Shown here one piece after another: positions 6,272 through 13,294 of a stretch of DNA of 15,625 nt. Source of the DNA: Dehalococcoidia bacterium. GTDB taxonomy: Bacteria; Chloroflexota; Dehalococcoidia; E44-bin15. Below the pieces are notes generated by a model that was not told where the DNA came from, ran no database searches, and was given only the letters and a program-made list of their open reading frames with translations. Position 1 is the first letter of the stretch; each line of letters begins with the position of its first letter. The DNA lies in contig JAGMCC010000007.1 of the NCBI GenBank assembly GCA_023129355.1, positions 1-15,625 of the forward strand. The letters are read 5' to 3'. The position numbers were made by a program, and so were the translations under genes.

Positions 6272-7417
6272 ATGGCTGAAAGAGTTGGAATTATAGCTGT
6301 AGCTCAGACCAAATACCACCCGAATAGAACCGATGTAAATGAGGAGGAACTGGCATATGAGGCGATAAAGCAAGTGCTGGAGGAGACGGGACTGACCCTG
6401 TCCGATATGGACTCTGCGGTAACCTGTTCTCAGGACTTCTTGGACGGCAGGACTATATCCAGCATGAATATCCAGCATGTTGTGGGTGCGCATTTAGGAC
6501 ATGAGGACAATATTTCTGAGGATGGAATCAATGCCGTTTACGCAGCTATGGGACAGATCCTCTCTGGGCACCAGCACATCGTACTGGTCGAGGCACACAC
6601 AAAGGAATCCCAGGGTGACAAGAGCCTGATCGAAAACGCTGCCTTCGATGCCATTTTTATGAGGCAGTTAGGCTTGGACTTTACATCAGCCGCTGCCCTG
6701 CAGGCCAGACGCTATATGTACAAGTATGGTATTACGGCAGAACAGTGCGCCAAGGTGGTGGTGAGGAACCACGCTAATGCCAAGAACAACCCCTTCGCCC
6801 AGGAGCCCATGGATATTTCGGTGGATGATGTCCTTGGCTCGAAGATGCTGATATCTCCCATCAGGCTCCTGGACACCAAGCCTATATCGGATGGTGCCTG
6901 TGCCATGATCCTAGCCCCGGAAGGGAAGGTCAAGAAGCTTACCAGGAAGCCTGTCTGGATATTGGGAGCGTCAAACTGCTATGAGACGCACTACCTGGGA
7001 GATAGGGACCTAGCCGATTGTGATGCCCTGGTGAAGGCTGCCCAGAAAGCCTACAATATGGCTGGCATCACGAATCCATTGAGGCAGATAGACGTCGCTG
7101 AGATATCGACGGAATACTCCTACCAGGAGCCTCTATGGTTGGAAGGGCTTGGTTTCTGTGACCAAGGGGAGGGAGGAAAACTGGTTGATTCTAGAGCGAC
7201 CAAGATGGGTGGCAAGCTGCCGGTAAACCCTTCGGGAGGTGTGCTGCCCGGCAACCCGAATGGTGTGGCAGGAATGGCACGTGTGGCTGAGGCAGTGCTG
7301 CAGCTTCGTGGCGAGGCGGGCGACAGACAGGTGAAAGGGGCTAAAGTAGCCCTTACCCATGGTTATACTGGAATCTGCGGGCAGCATCAAGCGGTAATGA
7401 TACTGGGTAATATGTAG
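6272..7417 (+). CDS. Thiolase-like protein (SCP-x/lipid-transfer type) without canonical catalytic Cys
   Basis: A 381-residue thiolase-superfamily protein. The frame is open further upstream, but ATG 6272 is preferred: a purine-rich site (AGAGGAAGGA, 6256-6265) precedes it and the protein begins with the usual beta strand (RVGIIAVAQTKY). Family landmarks are DGINAVYAAMGQIL (84-97), the C-half strand VAEIS (275-279), LGFCDQGEGGKLVD (293-306), NPSGGVLPGNPNG (319-331) and the final HGYTG (363-367). By manual alignment, the nucleophilic Cys of degradative thiolases falls on Ser82 in ISEDG, and the His of the GHP motif falls on Asn328. It may therefore be a retro-aldolase, a structural subunit, or a thiolase using another residue. 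DUF35 genes downstream suggest a complex, as in BbsAB (thiolase plus DUF35) or Ltp2/ChsH2. It starts 14 nt after the crotonase stop. Confidence 0.85.
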   Translation: MAERVGIIAVAQTKYHPNRTDVNEEELAYEAIKQVLEETGLTLSDMDSAVTCSQDFLDGRTISSMNIQHVVGAHLGHEDNISEDGINAVYAAMGQILSGHQHIVLVEAHTKESQGDKSLIENAAFDAIFMRQLGLDFTSAAALQARRYMYKYGITAEQCAKVVVRNHANAKNNPFAQEPMDISVDDVLGSKMLISPIRLLDTKPISDGACAMILAPEGKVKKLTRKPVWILGASNCYETHYLGDRDLADCDALVKAAQKAYNMAGITNPLRQIDVAEISTEYSYQEPLWLEGLGFCDQGEGGKLVDSRATKMGGKLPVNPSGGVLPGNPNGVAGMARVAEAVLQLRGEAGDRQVKGAKVALTHGYTGICGQHQAVMILGNM

Positions 7418-7430
7418 TCAGAGGTGAGAC

Positions 7431-8600
7431 ATGCCCAATAGAGTAGCTATTATAGGAATCGGACAGACGTACCACACGGGCAGGCGCGACGATGTTAGCC
7501 AGCCGGAGATGGTCGCCGAGGCGGTAAGGGCTGCCCTGACCGATGCCCAGCTGAGCATAAAGGACATTGAGGCTGTTTTCTTCGGCAATATGGAGACCTT
7601 TGAGGGGATCTATCTCCCAGACCACGGGATGACCGCTGAAGTCGGAGCCTTTGGAAAGCCAGGTTTTAAAGTTAATACAGGTGGTACCACCGGCGCTTCA
7701 GTCGTTGCTGAGGGCTTCTATATGGTCACCGCTGGGCTTTATGACCTGGTCATGGTCATCGGCTTTGAGAAGCAGGATTGTGGCGATACCACCGCTGCTA
7801 TCACTGCCGCTGCCGTCCCAACGTGGGCCAAAGGGGCAGCGACAGGTGCCATTGGGGAGTTCGCCAAACAGGCACTGTCCTACTTGGAGACATCAGGAGC
7901 CAAGGAAGAGCATGCAGCCATGGTCCGGCTGAAGGCAGACCGGAACGCTTGCAGGAACCCATACGCCCATCTAAGACTGGGACTGAAGAGCATAGACGAG
8001 GTGTTGCAGTCGCCATACCTGGTATGGCCCCTCAGACTGCTGGATTTCTGTCCCCAATCCTGTGGTGCCTGTGCACTTATACTTGCCTCGGAGCAGAGGG
8101 CCAAGAAAATCACCAAGAAACCGGTCTGGATAGCCGATCTCGAGGTGGTGCACCAGGAACCTTTCCGTGCCGGGATCTTTGGCGATCCCACCGGCAAGGA
8201 AACCTACACCCAGCATGTGGCTTGCGAAAGGCTCTATAAGAGGAATGGTATAACCAACCCGCGCAAGGACATCGATATGGCGGAGATCTACGAGCCATCT
8301 AACTGGGAGGAGTTGAATCTCTATGAGCATCTCCACTTTTGTGACAAGAATGAGGGCTGGAAGCTGATAGAGAAGGGAGTAACCGAGATAGAGGGTGAGT
8401 TCCCGGTAAACCCCTCTGGGGGTGTGACAGCTACCAATCCCATCGGGGCCACACCGGTCATCCGCGTTGCCGAGGCCGCCCTCCAGATTCGAGGGGATGC
8501 CGGCGAGCACCAGATAACCAAGGACATCAATACAGCTATGGCCACCGCTCTCGGCGGGCCCAACTGGACAGTGCTATTCTTACTCAAGAGGTCTATGTAG
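7431..8600 (+). CDS. Thiolase-like protein (SCP-x/Ltp2 type), second copy, without canonical catalytic Cys
   Basis: A 389-residue thiolase-superfamily protein. ATG 7431 has GAGGTGA (7421-7427) upstream and lies 13 nt after the previous stop. It is a distant paralogue of the 381-residue neighbour. The stretch that normally holds the nucleophilic Cys reads VNTGGTTGAS (81-90), with Gly at the expected position. The GHP-type motif reads ATNPIGATP (334-342), with Asn336 in place of His. The position of the NEAF/HDAF motif reads AEIYEPSNWEE (284-294), putting Tyr287 in the active site. Tyr residues are catalytic in the steroid retro-aldolase Ltp2, a thiolase homologue that works with a DUF35 partner. 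An aldolase-type C-C cleavage is thus a real alternative to thiolysis. The stop codon overlaps the ribosome-binding site of the following DUF35 gene, which suggests coupled production. Confidence 0.87.
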   Translation: MPNRVAIIGIGQTYHTGRRDDVSQPEMVAEAVRAALTDAQLSIKDIEAVFFGNMETFEGIYLPDHGMTAEVGAFGKPGFKVNTGGTTGASVVAEGFYMVTAGLYDLVMVIGFEKQDCGDTTAAITAAAVPTWAKGAATGAIGEFAKQALSYLETSGAKEEHAAMVRLKADRNACRNPYAHLRLGLKSIDEVLQSPYLVWPLRLLDFCPQSCGACALILASEQRAKKITKKPVWIADLEVVHQEPFRAGIFGDPTGKETYTQHVACERLYKRNGITNPRKDIDMAEIYEPSNWEELNLYEHLHFCDKNEGWKLIEKGVTEIEGEFPVNPSGGVTATNPIGATPVIRVAEAALQIRGDAGEHQITKDINTAMATALGGPNWTVLFLLKRSM

Positions 8601-8611
8601 GAGGCTGTGAA

Positions 8612-9112
8612 ATGGTAAAGGAATCTCCGAAGAAAAAGGCGGAAGGGCCGGAGTACATTCGTATAAAGTTTAATGCGCCTCGGCTTTACAACTGGTCCAC
8701 CGGCAAGTACCTGGGCAAGGTGTACGCAGAGGCGAAGGAAAACAAGAAACTGGTGGGTAACCGTTGTCCCCAGTGTAAGGAGATCTGGTTGCCACCAACG
8801 CCGGTCTGCCCTAAGTGCAAGGTGGATATGGGTTGGGACTGGGTTGAGCTGCCACAAACGGGAGCTGTATACCAGTACACTTATCTTGTCTACCCCCTAT
8901 GGGACCCGCACTACGGCGAGAAGTGGGCCAACCCTTACCCTTCTGCTATCATTCTTTTGGACAATGGCGTTTATTACCGACACTGGCTTGAAGAGAAAGA
9001 CAAGGAGAAGCTGAAGGCAGGGACGCGGGTACAGGCTGTCTGGAAAGAAGATTATGAGGAGCGTGGCCAGGGCGTGCAGGACATCCTGTATTTCAGGACG
9101 CTTGAGGAGTAG
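8612..9112 (+). CDS. DUF35 zinc-ribbon/OB-fold protein (thiolase partner)
   Basis: A 166-residue protein of the COG1545/DUF35 family. ATG 8612 follows AGGAGG (8599-8604), which overlaps the upstream TAG stop. An N-terminal helical extension (about 1-45) leads to a rubredoxin-like zinc ribbon with four cysteines, CPQC (52-55) and CPKC (66-69), followed by an OB fold (about 75-160) containing GAVYQYTYLVYP and GTRVQAVWK. Proteins of this family bind thiolase-like enzymes and stabilise them or contribute to the CoA-ester site: ChsH2 with Ltp2, BbsA with BbsB, and the archaeal acetoacetyl-CoA thiolase/HMG-CoA synthase linker. The neighbouring thiolase-like genes are the obvious partners. It differs in length and sequence from the next gene, so the two are probably not interchangeable. 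Confidence 0.88.
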   Translation: MVKESPKKKAEGPEYIRIKFNAPRLYNWSTGKYLGKVYAEAKENKKLVGNRCPQCKEIWLPPTPVCPKCKVDMGWDWVELPQTGAVYQYTYLVYPLWDPHYGEKWANPYPSAIILLDNGVYYRHWLEEKDKEKLKAGTRVQAVWKEDYEERGQGVQDILYFRTLEE

Positions 9113-9123
9113 GAGGTTAAGAT

Positions 9124-9594
9124 ATGCAGACAGTAACCGAGAAGCTGGAGGGGATGGATGTCTGGATCTATCACGGGCAGATTAATATCCCGAATACCTA
9201 TTCCGCCGGTGCTGTAGGTAGCCGCTTTCTTATCGAACTAAGGGACAAAAAGAGAATTATGGGTACCAGATGCCCTGCCTGTAACCGTGTTTATATCCCT
9301 GCCAGGTCTATATGTAAGGATTGTTTTGGCCAGCTCGATGAGTGGGTTGAGGTGAGCAGCAAGGGCACTGTGCTTACCTATGCTATTGATTATGAGGTGA
9401 AGCCTATCCAACCGGTTGAACACCCCATCATATACGGAATAATCCAGTTGGACGGTGCTGACACAGGATTTGTACATATGCTGGGCGAGGTTGACCCCGA
9501 GCAACTAAGGGTCGGCATGAGGGTTCAAGCGGTGTTCAAGAAGGAGAGGGAGGGAAATATCCTCGATATCAAATACTTCAAACCGCTAGCCTAG
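9124..9594 (+). CDS. DUF35 zinc-ribbon/OB-fold protein, second copy
   Basis: A 156-residue DUF35 protein. ATG 9124 lies 7 nt after AGGAGG (9111-9116), which overlaps the TAG stop of the preceding DUF35 gene. Zinc ligands are CPAC (50-53) and CKDC (64-67); the spacing between the pairs is the same as in the neighbour. The OB fold (about 74-152) includes GTVLTYAIDYEVKPIQ, PIIYGIIQLDGADTG and GMRVQAVFKK. The N-terminus has an extra segment (VWIYHGQINIPNTYSAG) like the substrate-facing helix-turn of ChsH2-type partners. With two thiolase-like genes just upstream, a one-to-one pairing or a four-subunit complex is likely but not shown. The next gene begins 20 nt after its stop. Confidence 0.88.
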   Translation: MQTVTEKLEGMDVWIYHGQINIPNTYSAGAVGSRFLIELRDKKRIMGTRCPACNRVYIPARSICKDCFGQLDEWVEVSSKGTVLTYAIDYEVKPIQPVEHPIIYGIIQLDGADTGFVHMLGEVDPEQLRVGMRVQAVFKKEREGNILDIKYFKPLA

Positions 9595-9614
9595 GACGGT
9601 CAAGAGGTGCTAAA

Positions 9615-10832
9615 GTGACAAAGGAACGAGAAGGTGCATTAAGCGGATACCGCGTCCTGGACCTCGCCGATAGTAAGGGCGCTTACTGTACCAAGCTGCT
9701 GGCGGACCTGGGTGCGGATGTTATCAAGATCGAGAGGCCGGAGGGGGATCCCGGGCGCGGGATTCCCCCTTTTGTAGATGATGTGCCTCATCCCGAAAAG
9801 AGCTTGTATTTTCTCCATCGGAACGCCAACAAGCGGGGGATAACCCTGAATCTGGATATTTCGGTGGGCAGGAATATCCTAAAAAAGCTGGTCAAGACTG
9901 CCGACGTCTTGGTGGAGAACTCGCCTCCGGACTACATGGCAAACCTCGGCCTAGACTATTCGGTACTCAGCAAGATAAACCCCGCACTTATAATAGCCAG
10001 CATCACCGAGTTCGGTCACTCAGGCCCCTACAAGTATCGTAAAGGTTCCAATCTGGTTGATTTCGCCCTGAGCGGTGTGATGATCACCAGCGGCTACCCG
10101 GGAAAAGAGCCATGCCTGCTGCCAGGATCGCCCGCTTACGACTCAGCTTCTCTCCACGCTAGCGTATCGATAGTGGCTGCCATCTACATGCGCGGCACCA
10201 CGGGACAGGGGCAGTACATCGACACATCGGTGCACCTAACCTCGCGCATGGGTCTCTATCCCTGGATAGTGCCAAACTATTCCTACGCTCTCAATCCAGG
10301 AGCACCACCACCAACATCTGAGACCAGAATGGGGGCATCTATCTACCCGGTCTACCCCTGCAAGGATGGCTTTATTCGGGTAATTGCCCTAACCCCACGG
10401 CAGTGGGATGCCCTGATGCGGGTACTGGGCAATCCTGACATACTTCAAACAGAAGAGTGGCGGAGTTTTATGTACCGAATCGGTAATGCCGATGATCTTT
10501 ATGCTCTCATGCTGGAATTCACGACAAAGTACACCATGCTTGAGCTCTTCGAAGCGGGTCGCCGCGAGGGAGTGCCCATCGCTCCCATCTTAGACATAGC
10601 GGACTTCTATAATAGCCCACACACCAAAGCTAGAGAATTCTTTATCGAGGTGGAGCATCCGGTGGCTGGCAAGGCTGACTATCCCGGTCCACCCTACAAG
10701 TGGACAGAAACACTAGCGGTTATGAAACGGCCCGCTCCATGCCTAGGCGAACACAACGAGGAGGTCTACTGCCAGGAGCTGGGCCTCTCCAAGGATGACC
10801 TGGTCGCCCTAAGGGGCGGCGGAGTACTGTAA
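9615..10832 (+). CDS. Class III (CaiB/BaiF) CoA-transferase
   Basis: A 405-residue family III CoA-transferase. GTG 9615 is used, with AAGAGGTG just upstream and no better in-frame alternative. Typical features are the N-terminal GYRVLDLADSKGAYCTKLLADLGADVIKIE (two parts of a conserved block, 11-40), the ELRFGR-like region replaced here by FLHRNANKRGITLNL (66-80), VLVENSPPDYMANLGLDY (98-115) and TGQGQYIDTS (196-205). Asp203 in that last motif is the residue that forms the aspartyl-CoA thioester intermediate. The C-terminal PGPPYKW and LGEHNEEV motifs are normal. The enzyme would move CoA from a donor acyl-CoA to a carboxylic acid, activating the pathway's substrate. The adjacent 411-residue paralogue may be a second subunit, as BbsE and BbsF are for benzylsuccinate; two separate homodimeric enzymes are the alternative. 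Confidence 0.92.
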   Translation: MTKEREGALSGYRVLDLADSKGAYCTKLLADLGADVIKIERPEGDPGRGIPPFVDDVPHPEKSLYFLHRNANKRGITLNLDISVGRNILKKLVKTADVLVENSPPDYMANLGLDYSVLSKINPALIIASITEFGHSGPYKYRKGSNLVDFALSGVMITSGYPGKEPCLLPGSPAYDSASLHASVSIVAAIYMRGTTGQGQYIDTSVHLTSRMGLYPWIVPNYSYALNPGAPPPTSETRMGASIYPVYPCKDGFIRVIALTPRQWDALMRVLGNPDILQTEEWRSFMYRIGNADDLYALMLEFTTKYTMLELFEAGRREGVPIAPILDIADFYNSPHTKAREFFIEVEHPVAGKADYPGPPYKWTETLAVMKRPAPCLGEHNEEVYCQELGLSKDDLVALRGGGVL

Positions 10833-10845
10833 ATAGGAGGATGAT

Positions 10846-12081
10846 GTGCTGCCTCTGGAAAATGTTAAGATATTAAGCTTCGGCACCGGGGCGGTTGTCC
10901 CTGACGCAGGTAAGATTCTGGGGGAACTGGGGGCCGACGTTATCAAGATAGAGTCCAAGGATAACCTCGATTTCATGAGGACTATTGGGCCGGATATCAA
11001 CAATATTGGCCAGTTCAATGAGGCGAATCGGAGCAAGCGGAGCTTTGGAGTAAACCTGAAGACAGAAAAGGGTTTAGAGCTCGTTAGCCAACTCATCAAG
11101 ATTGCTGATATTCTGCTCGAGAACTTCCGCGGTGGCGTCATGAAAAGCCTGGGATTAGACTATGAGAACGTGCGTAAACTCAACCCCCAAATTATCTATG
11201 TCAGCAGCCAGGGCTTCGGCGGCGGGGGTCCCTATAGCGACTACCAGGCCTATGGCCCGATGCTCTCAGCAGCCTCCGGCCTGCTCTCCATCTGGGCTCA
11301 ACCAGATGACCCCTATCCGGTGGGTTCCAACTCGCCGTTGCCCGACCACATGGCCAGCAAATATGCGGTAGTAGCAGCACTAGCTGCACTTGACTACCGT
11401 CGCCGCACCGGCAGAGGGCAGTTCATCGATATGGCTCAAACAGAGGTGGCAGCCAGCCTCGTGGGTGAGTACTACCTGGACTACACCTTCAACAAGCGGA
11501 TCACAAAGCCGATGGGGAATCGAAGCCCCTACGCTGCTCCCCATGGCTGTTATGCCTGCAAGGGTGCGGATGAGTGGTGCGCCATAGCTGTGTTTACCGA
11601 TGAGGAGTGGCAGAGCTTCTGCAATGCCATTGGCAATCCCGCCTGGACCAAGGACCCCAAGTTCGCTGACCTACTTGGCAGACTGAAAAATACCGACGAG
11701 CTTGACAAAAAGGTTGGAGAGTGGACAGCAACGCTGGATGCTCACGTGGTGATGGAGACCCTGCAGGCTGCTGGCATAGCCGCCGGTGAAGTACAGCGTG
11801 CCCCAGACACTCTCGCCGATCCACAGCTTAAATGGGACGGTGCAATCGTAGAGCTGGATCATCCCGTATCAGGGAAGAGGCTTTACCCCGGCGTGCCATT
11901 CAGAATGTCTGCCACCCCACCACTCAAGAGCACACCGGCTCCCCTGCTGGGCGAGCACACCGAAGAGATATGTTGTGACCTGCTGAAGATGTCAGACGAG
12001 GAGATCAAGCGGTTGCTGGATGAAGGCATCATAGACAATCCTGAAAGCGCTAAGGGAGCCGGGGGCGGGATGTTCGGTTGA
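10846..12081 (+). CDS. Class III (CaiB/BaiF) CoA-transferase, second copy
   Basis: A 411-residue family III CoA-transferase. The frame starts with GTG 10846, 5 nt after AGGAGG (10835-10840). Two ATG codons at 10841 and 10844 are out of frame and would give an 11-residue peptide. Conserved blocks are SFGTGAVVPDAGKILGELGADVIKIE (in the 11-36 region), NRSKRSFGVNLKTEKG (61-76), LLENFRGGVMKSLGLDY (90-106), TGRGQFIDMAQTE (188-200) with the catalytic Asp195, and the C-terminal PGVPFRMS and LLGEHTEEI. It keeps the family's conserved N-terminal and Asn-Arg-Lys-Ser-like region better than its upstream neighbour does, so it may be the more catalytically standard subunit. A Gly-rich tail (GAGGGMFG) ends the protein. 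A 195-nt spacer follows, which may end the operon. Confidence 0.92.
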   Translation: MLPLENVKILSFGTGAVVPDAGKILGELGADVIKIESKDNLDFMRTIGPDINNIGQFNEANRSKRSFGVNLKTEKGLELVSQLIKIADILLENFRGGVMKSLGLDYENVRKLNPQIIYVSSQGFGGGGPYSDYQAYGPMLSAASGLLSIWAQPDDPYPVGSNSPLPDHMASKYAVVAALAALDYRRRTGRGQFIDMAQTEVAASLVGEYYLDYTFNKRITKPMGNRSPYAAPHGCYACKGADEWCAIAVFTDEEWQSFCNAIGNPAWTKDPKFADLLGRLKNTDELDKKVGEWTATLDAHVVMETLQAAGIAAGEVQRAPDTLADPQLKWDGAIVELDHPVSGKRLYPGVPFRMSATPPLKSTPAPLLGEHTEEICCDLLKMSDEEIKRLLDEGIIDNPESAKGAGGGMFG

Positions 12082-12276
12082 ATTGAATAACTAGAGGAGA
12101 AAGGCATCCTGGATAGTTTGGTCCCTTGAGTTGGCCCATAAGCAGGCCAGGGAAAAGAAGCGGAGACCTGTGGGCGAGGGGAAGCTGATTTTACCGACAA
12201 TGAGCTAGCGGCACCTAGCTATATGCTGCTTTCGGATAACCTCTATGTTACCAGGATAGAACAGTCGGCGGGAGAG
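12082..12276 (+). other. Spacer before the SDR gene with small inverted repeats
   Basis: No convincing gene is present. Three short repeats are visible. TGGCC (12132-12136) and GGCCA (12145-12149) have an 8-nt loop. AGCTAG (12203-12208) and CTAGCT (12215-12220) are an exact 6-bp pair around CGGCAC. GG-A-TAAC (12234-12240) and GTTACC (12247-12252) are near-palindromic. TATGTT (12244-12249), 27 nt before ATG 12277, is a possible -10, but no -35 is evident. A Shine-Dalgarno-like AGGAGAAAGG near 12094 is followed by no in-frame start that stays open. Confidence 0.3.
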
Positions 12277-13053
12277 ATGGGTAAGCTAGACGGAAAGGTG
12301 GCTCTTATTACTGGGGCTGGATCCGGAATCGGGCGAGCCACCGCCCTCCTCTTTGCCGAGGAAGGTGCCAAAGTGGCAGTGGCCGATCGTGCTCCGGCGG
12401 GAGGGCAAGAAACGGCAAGGATGATCAAGGACTCCGGGGGCGAGGCCATCTTTATTAAGGCTGATGTCTCTAAAGCAGCCGATGTGGAAAGGATGGTCAA
12501 GACGACTGCGGACACATATGGGCGAATAGACATCCTTTACAATCATGCCGGCATTAATTCGCCCATTGCCCCCATAGCGGAGCTCACAGAGGAGGATTGG
12601 GACCTTGTTCTCAACACTAACCTTAAGAGTGTCTTTCTCGGCACAAAGTATACCATCCCGGTTATGCTTAAACAGGGTGGGGGCATCATTATCAACACTG
12701 CATCTATTATGGGAATGTGCGCACAAACATATATATCTCCCTACTGCGCTTCCAAGGCAGGAATCATCCTATTTACCAAAGCAACCTCTGTTGAGTATTC
12801 CAAGCACAACATTCGGGCCAACTGTATCTGTCCCGGTTTCATCACAACGCCAATGACCGAGCCCTGGCTCCCTTCAGTTCAGATGGATCATACCCCACCT
12901 GGAAAGGCAGGTCAGCCAGAGAATATCGCTAAAGCTGCTCTCTACCTGGCATCCGATGATTCCGCATATGTCACCGGCTCATCCTTGGTAGTCGATGGCG
13001 GCTATTCAGCGGAATGGGCAGTGCCTTTGAAGGAATCGCCTGCCCAAGGGTGA
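12277..13053 (+). CDS. Short-chain dehydrogenase/reductase (SDR), NAD-type
   Basis: A 258-residue classical SDR. ATG 12277 gives the usual start (M-G-K-L-D-G-K-V-A-L-I-T-G). An in-frame ATG at 12223 would add 18 residues not typical of the family and lacks a clear ribosome-binding site, although the GGAG before 12277 is unusually close (2 nt). Motifs are TGAGSGIG (12-19), Asp37 after strand 2, which favours NAD(H) over NADP(H), NHAG (89-92), Asn115, the catalytic Ser143, YCASK with Tyr156 and Lys160, and PG (186-187). The C-terminal VTGSSLVVDGGY is standard. In this setting it probably oxidises the hydroxyacyl-CoA made by the crotonase, or another alcohol intermediate. It is the only SDR in the window, unlike the paired families around it. 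Confidence 0.92.
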   Translation: MGKLDGKVALITGAGSGIGRATALLFAEEGAKVAVADRAPAGGQETARMIKDSGGEAIFIKADVSKAADVERMVKTTADTYGRIDILYNHAGINSPIAPIAELTEEDWDLVLNTNLKSVFLGTKYTIPVMLKQGGGIIINTASIMGMCAQTYISPYCASKAGIILFTKATSVEYSKHNIRANCICPGFITTPMTEPWLPSVQMDHTPPGKAGQPENIAKAALYLASDDSAYVTGSSLVVDGGYSAEWAVPLKESPAQG

Positions 13054-13084
13054 GGAAGCATATATGAGAGGGCCTTTCGATATC

Positions 13085-13105
13085 GCCCCGTGAACGGTCA
13101 GGGGC
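13085..13105 (+). terminator. Hairpin downstream of the SDR gene, possible terminator
   Basis: GCCCC (13085-13089) plus TGA (13091-13093) pairs with TCA (13098-13100) plus GGGGC (13101-13105), with one bulged G and the loop ACGG, starting 32 nt after the stop at 13053. The stem is strong (8 bp), but only CTATT-like sequence follows, not a T run. It may end the upstream transcript with help from Rho, or protect its 3' end. Confidence 0.35.
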
Positions 13106-13182
13106 TATTACCGAAGATTCTAATCGCAAGGTAGGGAGAAAGGGTAGCTCGCTTTTTGACGGCCCATCAGAGATCCGGGGCG

Positions 13183-13195
13183 CTACATTATGTAG
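13183..13195 (+). promoter_or_regulatory. Operator-like perfect dyad upstream of the DUF7065 gene pair
   Basis: CTACAT (13183-13188) and ATGTAG (13190-13195) are exact reverse complements around one central T. The site lies 41 nt upstream of the candidate -35 at 13237, a usual place for an activator or an upstream operator. Whether a protein binds is unknown. Confidence 0.3.
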
Positions 13196-13236
13196 AGTGT
13201 GGCACAAAGAGGAAGTGGGGGTGGGTTAAATTGAGC

Positions 13237-13266
13237 TTTACAAACCTTTTCGCTTTGAAGTAAACT
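13237..13266 (+). promoter_or_regulatory. Candidate promoter for the DUF7065/DUF7064 gene pair
   Basis: TTTACA (13237-13242, 5 of 6 matches to TTGACA) and TAAACT (13261-13266, 4 of 6 matches to TATAAT) are separated by 18 nt. The start would be near 13273, followed by AGGAG (13282-13286) and ATG 13295. The geometry matches the candidate promoters at 1704 and 5313. Confidence 0.4.
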
Positions 13267-13294
13267 TAGGTGAACCTGGCCAGGAGAGTGAATT

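Noticed and set aside
7971..8510. A 179-codon open frame on the - strand
   Set aside because: It is antisense to the second thiolase-like gene, with no recognisable domain; it fits a codon-bias shadow.
8321..8857. A 178-codon open frame on the - strand across the thiolase/DUF35 junction
   Set aside because: It is antisense to two well-supported genes and has no recognisable motif.
13156..13191. Promoter with TTGACG at 13156 and CATTAT at 13186
   Set aside because: The spacing (24 nt) is too long for a sigma70 promoter; the pair at 13237/13261 fits better.
12971..13207. A 78-codon - strand frame over the SDR end and spacer
   Set aside because: It overlaps the conserved SDR C-terminus and has no recognisable domain.
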